A stretch of DNA of 64,000 nt from Pinus tabuliformis (taxonomy: Eukaryota; Streptophyta; Pinopsida; Pinales; Pinaceae): the NCBI GenBank assembly GCA_031772625.1, contig CM062819.1:1232221070-1232285069 (forward strand), written 5' to 3'. The translations under genes were made by a program, and so were the position numbers. The number at the start of each line of letters is the position of its first letter. The stretch's first letter is position 1. Positions 21,474-32,080 of the stretch are shown here, piece after piece. The notes beneath the pieces were generated by a model. The model searched no databases and had not been told where the DNA came from. It saw only the letters and a program-made list of their open reading frames with translations.

Positions 21474-23535
21474 TCATTTCACAGCCTTACTGTCATGTAT
21501 CAGCTTCATACATGTCTCCAGAAAGGTAGTGAGCATTGAAGGATCCATCCTCGGTTCTAGTTGATCCTTACTACCTGAAGTGGAGGCCTTCGAGAAGCTC
21601 TTCTTAGCTTCAATGAATGTCTCCTTCGCGCACTCCAAATCAAATTCAAGTTCCTTTGTAGGAGCCTTGTGAACCCACACACTTTCTTCAAGTTGCTTAC
21701 CTTTGTCATCTCCTGTTGTGATACCACTTCAAAGTACGATGTTTACATTCGGGTCCTCTTCCCGCGGCTCAGACCTCATCATTTCTAGGTTCTGAGTCGG
21801 GGGAGGCTGGAGGACTCCCTTATCGTGCAACCTTGCTTTCATTATAGGGTAGTCCTCCATATCATGATCAAATTGGGTACAATATAAACATGATGCTTTC
21901 ATCGGATTTGTATAATCGCGGGCATAATGCCCTATCCCTCCACAATTGTAACAAATCAGCTGTCCGTGACCCATTCCTGGTCCCATTCCACCTCAACCCG
22001 TCTGCACCCTTGAAATCCAATGCACGACATCCCTGCATTTGGATCGAGGGCTCTCATTTTGGTTTTCACTCTATAGGCAAGAGTTCGATCCATCATTAGC
22101 TCGTAACTTCTGCAGGTGCGCTCATCATGGCCTACTGACTTGTAGAAATTACAGAACAATTGTTGGGACGTCTGCGTATACTTCTGTAAAAGGTGACAAT
22201 TATCTGTAGCATGTTTTCCTCCTATCTGATAGATCACGCACCATAGTGCAGGCATCGAACTTAGTCCTACTTGTACCTATGGTCTTAATGGCATCGACCA
22301 TCCTCCCACCAAGTAGTTTGCGAAGATTGGACAATGGTCCTTATCATGCCCCTGGCCTTTGCATTTTATGCACCATACCTCCACGTGCACCTCTGGCCGA
22401 GTTGTCCTGTCTTGTTTCAAACTCTGCATTTCTAGACACAAATTTTGTAGTTGCGCATGGCTTTGTTGGACTCCTAGGCCAGTATCTTGTATTAGGGTTT
22501 CGTGCAGTCTCATTGCAATCTCCAAAGCTTCGGCTTGGGTGGATAGCTTCTACTATGACAACGTCGTCCTTAAATGGGGCATTAGTGACACTACAAACCA
22601 TGCGCGGTGCTGTCCATCCGTCAAGGTCATGTTGGCTTCATGAATCATGCTCTTCAGTCTCTGATCCAGATCCCAGGGAGTCTTGCCTGAAAGCATTGCA
22701 ATTTCCTTAAACCCGATAATTGATTGTGTCTTTGATTTTGGCCTACTAAATTCCATGTTCAGTGTAGCCTAGATATCTGTGATCCCCATGTTTGGATGGT
22801 CATTAGAATGCTTGACGTACCATGTTAGTGCGCAATCCTGCAACGTGCTTACCAACATTACCTTCTTTATGTTGTCATCCATGACTCCTTGTGCTTCCTA
22901 TACAACCTTTACTACAAACCAAAATTGGTCCAAATTTTCGTTTCCTACTCCTCTAAGTACCAGCAATTTTATCGTGCTCGTCATATTGAAATGTGGTGGT
23001 GGTGGAGGTGGTGTGGGTGGAGATGGAGGTGAAGATGGTGAGACTAGTGGTGGTGTAGGTGGAGGTGGTATGCGCGAAATTCGTTGCTTTATCAGACTGA
23101 TCGCGCTTCTGGGAGAGACTTTCGCGAGCTCTTCCTCACTTTCCTGCCGAGGTGAAATCAAGGGGCTATTTTCTATCTTTGCACTGCCTTCTTTTCTATA
23201 GATCCTCCCACTTCGCGTAGCCCCAAACATCAATTTATTCACATAACCCACTTTTTACACAATAGCATTTTAATCCAAGTGTTTAACAATTTAATGTACT
23301 TACCTCGCGGTCCTTTGAGGAAGCATCGTTCTGCCTCACTGTAGTTGATTGTCATGTCTACCACAAACTCAGTGATAAACCATCCTATAATTTGATCAAG
23401 CCAATGGTCCACAACATACATGATCTTATCTTCCGATGCTTCTAGTCTGCGCACCAATTCTGGAGTCCACACAATCAGTTTGTCAAGCCTACACCTTCCC
23501 TGACTGTCTGCTAGCTTCGCGATCCACTCGTACAA
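21474..23535 (-). pseudogene. Element 2 Gag with a five-knuckle array
   Basis: From the N-terminus: an 98-aa segment (23239-23535), a proline-rich linker (22898-23251, PPPPTPP-type runs), and a capsid at about 22550-22920 (CALTWYVKH, then PWDLDQRLKSMIHEANM and WFVVSLMPHLR). Five zinc-knuckle-like motifs follow: CIKCKGQGHDKDHC (about 22340-22380), CVIYQIGGKHATDNC (about 22200-22240), CNFYKSVGHDERTC (about 22110-22150), CYNCGGIGHYARDY (about 21910-21950) and CLYCTQFDHDMEDY (about 21850-21890). Only the first is complete; each other has one Cys replaced by Tyr. An acidic/lysine-rich tail (21474-21680) leads to protease. The frame is broken several times. Confidence 0.75.
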
Positions 23536-23733
23536 CTTAGAGGGGAAGGATGCAAAGAAAATTTCATGGATTTATATATATAAGTAGCACTCTAACCACT
23601 GTTCCTTTGATATTCATGGATTCATGTTTTCCTGCGTCGCAAACTCATGAATCTTTCTGTCCAACCACCCTTCAATTTCTTTTTTTGTTGGATTCCAGTG
23701 ACATGACATCAGACCTCCCTTATGTAGATCCTG
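23536..23733 (-). other. Element 2 5' leader
   Basis: Short untranslated leader between the primer site and the first Gag ORF; no other feature seen. Confidence 0.5.
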
Positions 23734-23753
23734 GTCCTAGCAACAGAACCATT
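23734..23753 (-). other. Element 2 primer-binding site
   Basis: On the minus strand, directly after the 5' LTR: TGGTTCTGTTGCTAGGACC. This resembles the TGG-rich site complementary to tRNA-Asp used by many plant Ty3 elements, with transitions at former CpG positions. Confidence 0.6.
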
Positions 23754-24571
23754 TGTTGGCTTGTTGGGGCTTGACCCAGGTTCAGAGGTGATTTAGCCAA
23801 ACAAATCCTAGTACTACTGGCCCTTTCGGAAATAGTCCGCAGAGCGCGGACTGAGGTCTCACCCGAAGTAGTATGGGAGGGTGCTAGAACCAGGTTTTCA
23901 CACCCTGGGGAGGTCCGATGGTGTTCAAGGGGTCCACAGTTGCGGACGTTGCTACACGCACCTTCCTGTACCTCACAGCCTAAGATACTGCCTTCGCGCA
24001 GCCCTACTTGGGGGTTGAACAATGTTATTACCGAAGTCCATACTAATCATCCAATTTTAGTTGATTAACTTAGCTTATTTGTATGCTTTTAGTTATACTT
24101 AACAATATTCACAATTCATATAAGTGCACGCAGTACATAAATAGTATAATTGCAATTGATATCAAACATGTAATAACTCAGAACAAATGCACAAAATTGG
24201 TAACAAAACCTTTCTTTATTACTCAGTTACAGGGGTCTGCACACTCAGATGCAGACTCTACTAGGCCTCTGCGCACTCAGGTGCAAAGCCTCTTCCTACT
24301 ACTACGACCCAAGACACCCTTATTCTTCTTCTATGCTTTGCTATCTCATTCTATCCATTAGATTCTATATTATTGATCTAATCTCTTTACAACTTAGAGC
24401 CTCGCTCTACTTATACAATCCGGCTGACATTACATTCAAACTTAGGGCAGCTAGCCCTATGACTCTAACATACATTTCGTGCCCGTAATTCGCAGGGATT
24501 TTACAATAATATCACTCAAAAATTGGGCTTTGAGCCCCAAAACATGTTGTGGGGGGATTCCATGCCCAAGA
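23754..24571 (-). repeat. Element 2 right LTR (5' LTR)
   Basis: 818 bp; partner of 8612-9460, slightly shorter because of indels around 24230-24300 and 24420. Ends CAAGA where the other copy ends CAACA. Confidence 0.86.
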
Positions 24572-24576
24572 GTGGC

Positions 24577-25256
24577 TGATCAATCCGCTTTTGTGAATGA
24601 GCAGACAAATCATCAAGGTATGGTTGAACAATACGTTTGATGTCATGGAAGGCATAGTTCATTGCCCTCTAAAAAGTTTCCCTTGCGTTCTTCAAACCAA
24701 AAGGGAGTTTCTTGTAAGCGAATGTGCCCCATGGAAAAATAAAAGTAGTTTTAGATTGGTCCTCTGGGTGGATATTGATTTGATTATAGCTAGAAAAGCC
24801 ATCCATAAATGAAAATATTTCACATCCGACACATTCATCAATAATTTGGTCGATAAAGGGAGTGGGATAATTGTCTTTTGGACAAGCCTGATTAACATCC
24901 CAATAATCGACGCACACTCGTATTGTCCCTTGTTTCTTCATGACAAGAACAATATTGGAAACTCAATCAGTAAGAGGAACAGGGTATATGAAACCAACAT
25001 GCAAAAATTTTTCAACTTTTTTTTTTCATGGCAACAACCTTCTTTGGATGAACAAGACAGAGTCGTTGTCACACTGGTTTGACATTAGGATACATTTTAA
25101 TTTCATGTTCAACTATACTAGAGTCAATACCTAGCAACTCCTCATATGACCATGCAAATATATCTCGGAATTCACGAAAGAGAGCACAGTAAATATCAAG
25201 TTCTGATGGAGAACAATATTTTCCAACATGAATGTTTTATACATCTTTAGGTTTGG
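24577..25256 (-). pseudogene. Element 1 RT, 5' part
   Basis: Minus-strand frames carry the RT entry (FREFRDIFAWSYEEL, then E-K-F-L-x-V-G-F-I-Y-P-V near 25000-25050). The core at 24669-24941 reads RVCVDYWDVNQACPKDNYP, SFMDGFSSYNQI and KLPFGLKNARETF. Then comes YLDDL at 24606-24620, followed by SAHSQKRIDQP up to the element 2 insertion. Stops and a frame change occur upstream of 24941. Catalytic aspartates are retained. Confidence 0.83.
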
Positions 25257-26190
25257 TCAAAGTATTGATAGAAATAGTTTTTTGATATTTGACAAGTTTT
25301 GCTCGGAATCTATTGTATCTATAAAAATAGAATTCGAAAGAAAATCAAAAACTGAAGGGTGATTAAGTTCATTTGAAAAATATTCTATGTGATATGGAAT
25401 ATGGGAATGATGATGATAATATTCCCATGGTTCTTCTTCCGTCATCATTGATTGGATGATTCCTTCATCACTAGAAAATATACGTGAAAAAGGATCAGCA
25501 GAAGTACCATATTCTAATGAATGATATACCCATACACTTGGCAAAGATGGATTTGGGTTTGCCGCACAAGCTAGAAATATTGATTGATGTGAAAGCTTAA
25601 TGGGGTTTAGCGGCATGATTTAATTTCTACTATCAACTTCAGAACTATTGGTCATCTTCCTTAAATCATATGAAGTGGAAGATATCATATTGCAAGTCTC
25701 AACTTTCGCCACTTCTACCATGTTTGATGGTGACGGTAGTGAAAAAGTACCCATTACGTAAGAATCCTTGAAGAGGCCTACACCAATGTTTTAAAGAGAT
25801 AGTGGGGGTCTGTGAACTAATGGAATACTTCCAGTATCATGTGAACTAGAGGCGAAGAAGGTGAGTTGATTGATAACTGTGATTCCGCCTTTATGAGGGA
25901 ATGCAATCGTAAAAAAGTATGTCGAAACCACAACAGCCATAGCATATACCCATGGTCTTCCTAGAAAAATGTTGTAGTCAAGGGGTCTATCAACTACTTC
26001 AACTTCAAAAATTACTATTTTTCCCCCTAGTTCAATTTGCAGATTACTCAAGATTCCACAAGGCGTATATGTGTGACCATTGAAAGCTTTTAACGTTGTT
26101 GGTGAATGTGACAAAGGTGGTGAGCCAAGTGTTTTCTAGAAATTCATTGACATAATACAAGTAGATGCCCCCTCGTCAATAATGGTTCAG
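25257..26190 (-). pseudogene. Element 1 protease and protease-RT linker
   Basis: The active site IDEGAST (26161-26180) is the DEGAS form of retropepsin found in Tat elements; a stop lies just after it. The flap and C-terminal part (25791-26114) read THLKAFNGHTY-like, then VVDRPLDYNIFLGRPWVY. The linker 25257-25616 is acidic and rich in H/Y (YHHHSHIPYHIEYFSNELNHP), as in related elements. One frame change separates the two blocks. Confidence 0.72.
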
Positions 26191-27895
26191 TGAATAAGTT
26201 TATTCAAGGCATTTACTTGAATCAAGAATGCTAATTGCATTGGTAACTGTGGCATATAACTTGCATGGTTGAAAACCACAAGATTGGAATTCGTTGGATT
26301 GATTCCACCAATTGCTGACAACAAAGCGTTCTTTTGGGAGGGAAAATTTTGAAGCACCTCAAGCATTGACATAGCAAAAGGTGACTGAGACAAATCTTCT
26401 ACTATATTATAGTTCTGTGCTACTCGAGCTCGAGGGTTGAATGTTGATTTATGTACAACTCCCTTAGGTGGCTTTATTGTTAACTTTGGTGCAAATAGGT
26501 GGTGGAATAGGATCATACGAAGTCAAAGTTGAAGGATTAGGTTGATCATTGACCTGGTTATTCGACGATGACAATTGATTTCCATAATATTTACTTTGTT
26601 TTGACACAAAACCATCAATTTTAGGCTTAGAGGCGGGTAGCATAAGCACTTGGGAAGTGGAAGCATGATTTGTAGCAACCATATGTGTCTCTAGGTTCAG
26701 AAAAGGATTAGTCAACACTGTAGATCTATTAGAAGTCTTAAGAAGCTTTGAGACTTTAGAGAGTTGAGGAAAATCTCGTGTAAAGTGCTCATCATTACAG
26801 ATTAAACATGGGTAACGAGGTTTCCTAGCCGAAGGAGAGGAATCAGATGATTTCTCTTGAGGAGGATTATTTTGTTTCTTTTTTCCCCTTCTTCTTGCTT
26901 CCTGGCTGCTTTTCATTCTTGCCTTTGTTAGATGACACAACATTAATTTCAAAGGCAAGAGTGTTATCAGATGCATTTGAAGTTTGATTGGAAATGACAA
27001 GTGTTTGACCAGATGGTCTATCTTCCATTTTTGTTCTCGAAGAACTAATCACACCATCATCGGCATGAGAGTCCTTACTCAATGGTGGTGGAGGAACATT
27101 GAAAGATAGTCGAGGTGCATTCAGGATCTTGTCATAGAGCATGCTAGATTGTGTATAGATCAAGTCCAAATATTGGGCACGAGCAATTACTTGCTCTTTA
27201 GTGACAACTCCACCTTTCGCCACATCCTCGGTGATATATGGCAACAAGGATTTTATAAACCACTCAGCTAAAAGTTGATCAGGAACATAAATTTTGACCA
27301 TTCGACGATGACGAAGCTACTCATGAATATGATCAGAGATATGAGTAGCAGTAGTGTGTTTAAAGTTGGTCAATAGTTCCATTCTAGTTTCATATCGTAT
27401 GGTTAACTGGAAGTGGGTTAAAAAAGTGGTAGCTAAGGATGTAAAGTTATCAAAAGAATCTTGTGGTAACTCAATGTACCACTTCGTAGCGGGACCAATA
27501 AGCGTTCTCTGGAAAATACGTAGTCTAACTGAATCGTCATTCAAGGAGTTTGATAAACACCATAAATGAAAGGTCATGACATGGTTGGACGGGTCTTCTC
27601 TAGGGTTTCCATTGAATTTTGGAATATCGAAAGGTAATTTATGAGGAATCACCGGCCACCAAGGTGCATAAAGAATTGGGTCATTGGTGAGCCGATTTAG
27701 ATCTAGTAATTCAAGTGTTGCAACAAAAGGCAACTCTCTATTGAGGCCAGGTTGAGCATATCCAGGGTAAGATGGGATTACTTGGGAAATAGGCCTTTGC
27801 ATACCAGCATAAGGCATCTGCTGTTGGTAACCTTGATAGATGTAAGTTTGTTGAGAAAATCTGGTATAAGGTGGTTTTTGAGCACTAGGATACAT
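26191..27895 (-). pseudogene. Element 1 Gag: capsid and nucleocapsid
   Basis: The capsid lies at 27317-27895 (LPFDIPKFNGNPREDPSNHV, FQRTLIGPATKWYIELP and a FLTHFQLTIRYE segment). The next frame (26867-27301) continues ADWFIKSLLPYI-like, then a charged region. The zinc-knuckle region (26464-27000) reads YPCLICNDEHFTRDF, in which the last Cys is changed, so the knuckle is broken. The C-terminal part (26187-26516) leads to protease. There are three frame changes. Confidence 0.75.
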
Positions 27896-29611
27896 TTGCT
27901 ATTGTCCAAACCCAACATAGGCTTGTTGACCAGGACCTGGGTAAACTTGTTGTTGACCAAACCTAGCATAGGCTTGTTGACAAAGTCCAGGATGAGGTTG
28001 GTACTGCTGGAATTATTGCTATTGATATCGGGGCTACCAAGGCTGTTGAAGCAATTGTTTTTGTTGTTGATACAACAATTTTTTCCCACCAATGTAAGCT
28101 TGAACAGGTTGTGAATACACTAAACTAGAGTAAGTCTGAATCATTCCAGTAAAAGGTAAAATGGCCTGAGGTTGTTGGACTCCAGGCACAAGTGGTTGTT
28201 GTAAAGCTGCCTGAGAAGGCTGAATCTGTAAACCTGAAACTTGGGGGTCTGAGGTTGAAGGACCAACTTGCATTGGTTGAGATACAACAATCTAAGCTTG
28301 TGACTGGTAAATCTGTAACAATAGGCATAGCAGGTATGGATGAGACAAATTTCATAGGTTGTGATGGATACACAAGCCTAGGTTGAACAGGCATTGTTGG
28401 TTGCCATTGATAGATAGTCATTCTAGACCGAACTAAAGACGACGACATACCGACATATGGTTGCCCCCTATAAAATGGAGGATAAGGACATTGTGCATAT
28501 TGTTCTCTGTATGGGGGTAGTCCAGTGTAAAGCGGATACATAGTACGGTAACCAAATGAAATAACTTGATATTGACTGATGGGTCTAGCTGTTCAGTATC
28601 CGTTAATGAAGAACTAGATAAAATTCATGTAGAGGACATAGGTGAAGACCAAGGGCTAGAAGCAACACCTGAGTGGGTTCTAGATAAAGATTGGTAACCC
28701 GATGGGACAGATGGAACACCATACAAATGTGACTCAGGTGTTGTAGTAAACATCGAAGAGGTTGCGACAGAAGATTCTGTCGTGGTTATAACAGATGGTA
28801 CAGTCTAGGATGTTGACTCTGCCATAGTCAAATGTCCAAATAAATTTCCTAATGAATCAATAGGTGTCTAAAAGTAATCAAGATCAAAAGGAGCAATAAA
28901 ATGAGGAATATGAGGATAAAGGTAAAGTCTAGTTCCAAAATGGAATGGAGTTCTGGGTGTTTCTTCCTCAGGTTCCTCTTCTATTGAAATCAAACCAGGT
29001 GGAAGGATTTCACCGTCAGGTCCGTAATAGATTTCCAGTATTTGTTCCTGAGGTAAAGAGGAAGTCTCGACAGTTATGGATGTCTAAGGATGTATCGGTC
29101 AATCTTCTTCTGGTATGGTAACAACTTCTGATTGTTCAACTTCAAGATCCAAGTGTTCTGGTAAAAGAACAACAGGTTCACATTGGGCTTCTTGAACAAC
29201 TTCTGGTTCAAAAGTAAATTCTGATTGAATTGTGATAGGTTTAGGATCAACTTCTGGTTAAATAAATTCAGGTTCAGAAGTAATTTCTTGTTTAACAACT
29301 TCGGGTTGAGAATAAACTTCTTGTTGAACAACTTGGGTTACTGTTGCACTAGATTTAGTTCTAGTGTCCTCAAGTAATTTTGGATATTCCGCTTCAGTAA
29401 CAGATGTACCAGTAATTTTAGTAGTAACTGGGGTCACAGTACTTACCGATATAGGTGTTTTTGGTAATTTAGATGAAGAACCAGAAGTTTGGGATGTACT
29501 AGATTCAGTCAAACGAGACCGTTTTGACTGGATAGGTGTAGCTTCGGGTAGTAAAGGTGGTTTACTTGTTGTCCTCCACAAACGACGGGGTAAGGGTTGA
29601 TGTTCCTCCAT
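27896..29611 (-). pseudogene. Element 1 Gag N-terminal low-complexity region
   Basis: From an ATG near 29611 (MEEHQPLPRRLW) the minus-strand frame runs through an S/T-rich stretch (29258-29600) and a repeated acidic V/E/P region (29100-29300, QPEVV and KQEITSEPE). A long P/Q/Y/G-rich part follows, with QQAY..GQQQ.YPG units near 27900-28000. Stops occur about every 50-100 residues, but the composition is continuous. Together with capsid this makes an unusually long Gag (about 570 aa before capsid). The low-complexity character suggests a disordered, condensate-prone tail; that is inference only. Confidence 0.55.
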
Positions 29612-31041
29612 GATTGCTAATTGATTTTATTACAAAAAAATAAATAAACAAAACGGGGTAAGTTAGGCAAAAATATCACCAAGCAACTGCGAATTGCAGA
29701 ATACCTCCTGGTGAATCGAGAAGTACGGGCAAGCAATCTCCCCGAATGTTGTGTTCAGTGTATCACAGTGTACAAGGTGGCTGACTTGGTTACCTAAGGA
29801 TGGACAGCAACCTAGTGTTTTCCTCCCATATATACATGAAAGTACGTGGAGGCCCAATTCGTGTTAGCGTTTTCTAATGCGAAACCGCACAGTGAGAGAA
29901 TTCCTTTATACTTTACGTACTGTAACACCGCCCTATATACCCAAAGGTACATGGACGAGCTACGATATACTCACATATGTGGAATGAGATATCACACTCA
30001 GAATGTATCGCATACAAGTTAGAGACAACTGCTGTGTTTTATGATGCCAGAAAACGTCTCTAGCCTAGAAACTTTAAATGTTTTGCGTTAGGTGACAATG
30101 ATCCATTAGGTTAATTGAGATTAATTTTAAGTTGATCTTGATTAAGAATTTTCCTTTCAAGGTTCACCACGTGATGTCTTTGAAATTCCTAGAAAATATG
30201 ATAAGCATTATTTTCAGTCAATTTGAACAATGAAAACCTTAGCTAGTAGGGATAGAGCAATCAAATTCTTTTAATCAAGGAACAAAGAGCACATCTAATG
30301 CAATTTCCCTAAACTATTCCTATGAGCACACTCAAACTTTTTCAATGTATGATGCAAGTTTTTCTTTTCAATTCCCTTAATGTTGAGATGAACAAAAGGA
30401 AACTAATGCGCATACAATCAATCAATCTTTTTGCAAGAATGAAGACTCTACGACAATTACTTTTCGAAAGAAATGAAGACTTTTACGACACTTTCTCTTG
30501 AGCAAAGATTAATCGACTATAAGCTAACTTTGACAATGAATTGATAATGATAAAGAAATCATTTAAGAAACACTAAACAATCAAGGCCAAAGTAGGAACA
30601 GGAAGAGAAATACAAATTGATTTCAGAGAAACAACAATCATTGATCTTTCAGCAAGCAAAAAAAGAAGGAAATTTGGAAAAAACCAAGCCAAAGGTGGGA
30701 TTCTTTACCTAAGGAGGATCAACGCAACCCTGAATGGGAGACAGTGCGCTTTAGAGCACTATCCTCAAGCCAAGGGTGCTTTGCAGTGCTCTGTGTCCTG
30801 AACAAGCCTGTGCTGGTGCTAGAGAGACCATTCTAGCGCACTGTCCTCAAGCCAAGGGTGCTTTGCAGCGCTTTGTGTCCTGAACAATCCTGTGATGGTG
30901 CTAGAGAGGCCATTCTAGAGGCTTTCAAGTGCAAATTTGACCAAAAAACACTTCAAAAGGGTTGAAACAAGATCAATGGAAGCAAGTAAAGTCTACTAGG
31001 GTGTACTAGGATGAAGATAAACTACCTGGAATGATGCTTGT
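29612..31041 (-). other. Element 1 5' leader
   Basis: A 1.4-kb untranslated leader between primer site and Gag. Apart from the 82-bp tandem duplication at 30756-30919 I see only AT-rich non-coding DNA. Confidence 0.6.
30756..30919. repeat. 82-bp tandem duplication in element 1 leader
   Basis: Two adjacent copies (30756-30837 and 30838-30919) of a unit starting GCACTATCCTCAAGCC and ending in GAGAGACCATTCTAG, differing by a few bases. Both contain GTGCTTTGCAG(T/C)GCT, a relative of the GCTCTGCAGAGC word of the LTRs. Confidence 0.85.
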
Positions 31042-31060
31042 TCCTCAGTGGAGTCATCAA
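31042..31060 (-). other. Element 1 primer-binding site
   Basis: On the minus strand, two bases after the 5' LTR: TTGATGACTCCACTGAGGAA. It matches the general form TGG(C/T)GACTCNNCTGGGGA seen in Tat/Ogre-type elements that prime with tRNA-Arg, with a few transitions. Confidence 0.65.
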
Positions 31061-31062
31061 TT

Positions 31063-32075
31063 TGTTATGTGAAATTTTGCATCTACGAATAAACACAATT
31101 TCCCTAGGTGGGTAGCCTTTAAAGACTTTAGCCTTTTCCTATAGAATATAAATAAGACAAGGAACCTACTTGTTATCTTTCGCTTCCCTTTGTCTCCTTT
31201 GAATAGCTCCTGTCACTCCTTCTCGAACTGAATGTGCTTGATAAGTACCTGCAATCATAAACAGAGGACAGAAACCAATCAAAGCAAGAGATCTATCTAC
31301 TATAAGCAAATGGAATCGAAAGAATTTACACATATAATCATCATACATAAAGAAAAGAATATGGAGAAGGTGTAAACAACTTTATTAAGTAGAAGGAAGA
31401 GTTATAACCAAAGAAGTCTGATCCCATGTCACTCATCCAACTTGAGTTCCATCCTTCATCACACCAAAAGCACAACACTTCGGCAGCATAACAATACTTG
31501 CTTATAATCTCAAACCTCAAACCAATAGTATCTCCTTACAAATTCTCAAAGTCCAGCCCTTGATCACTATGATGAGTGCTTAATTTATAGGGAATTGGAG
31601 GTGGTTTTGTCATAAATTGGGCATTGAATGGCTTTCCAATTTGGGAGTTAGTTTCCATGGAGGAAGGGATGAGAGGATAGGAGGTTATTTGATTCATTTC
31701 CTATCCAATTTCGATATCATAGGAGAGGATAAGAGGTGGGAATCTTCTAGAATGGTCTAGAATGAAAGAATATTCTCAGGACCCTATGAAGATTTCGCTC
31801 AATCTTGCCCAGTGCAAGTCAAAGTGGGCCTAGGTTCTCTGCAGAGTAGGCTTGAATGGGCCTAAGTGCTCTGTAGTGCATTTACCCCTAACCAAGGCTG
31901 GGCTGGTCCCTCAAGGAGTCATTTCAGGATGTCTTCAAGCCAGGAAACTCTTAGGAATGATGGTGTTCATTGTGATTACTTGTCTAGGGCATGTAGCAAT
32001 TGAATTAGGGTTTGATGAGCCTTAAAGGTACTGATCTGAATGATGGGAATGATGTGTCCAAATAGACCTGTAACA
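31063..32075 (-). repeat. Element 1 right LTR (5' LTR)
   Basis: 1,013 bp, partner of 1060-2120. It lacks one ~31-bp repeat unit and a short block near its start present in the left copy. Followed by the target copy AGGTT (32076-32080). Confidence 0.88.
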
Positions 32076-32080
32076 AGGTT

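Larger units (their letters stand above)
8612..24571 (-). mobile_element. Element 2: Ty3 LTR retrotransposon nested in element 1 RT
   Basis: LTRs 8612-9460 and 23754-24571 start TGTT(A/G)GCTTGTTGGGGC and end CAACA/CAAGA. Flanks GCGGG (8607-8611) and GTGGC (24572-24576) are a decayed 5-bp duplication (3 of 5 match). The insertion point cuts element 1 RT cleanly. Orientation is minus: a tRNA-Asp-like primer site lies left of the right LTR and a polypurine tract (GTGTGGGGGACC) lies right of the left LTR. Order right to left: gag with a knuckle array, protease, [element 3], a second capsid-like domain, RT, RNase H, integrase. Without element 3 it is about 8.4 kb. All ORFs carry stops, but RT YLDD and the integrase D-D-E residues are still readable. 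Confidence 0.87.
1060..32075 (-). mobile_element. Element 1: Tat-like Ty3 LTR retrotransposon, host of two nested insertions
   Basis: Two direct repeats of about 1.0 kb (1060-2120 and 31063-32075) begin TGTTATGTG and end in ACA. They are flanked by AGGCT (1055-1059) and AGGTT (32076-32080), a 5-bp target duplication differing by one transition. Beside the right LTR, on the minus strand, is a primer-binding site like those paired with tRNA-Arg. Beside the left LTR is a polypurine tract, so transcription runs right to left. Domains in that direction are Gag, protease (DEGAS), RT (YLDDL), RNase H, integrase and an archaeal-type RNase H, with an antisense plus-strand ORF last. Removing element 2 (8612-24571) leaves about 15 kb. 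DEGAS, dual RNase H and the antisense ORF fit the Tat lineage. All ORFs are broken. Confidence 0.88.

Noticed and set aside
22246-22710. 154-aa plus-strand ORF
   Set aside because: Antisense shadow of element 2 Gag; no own pattern.
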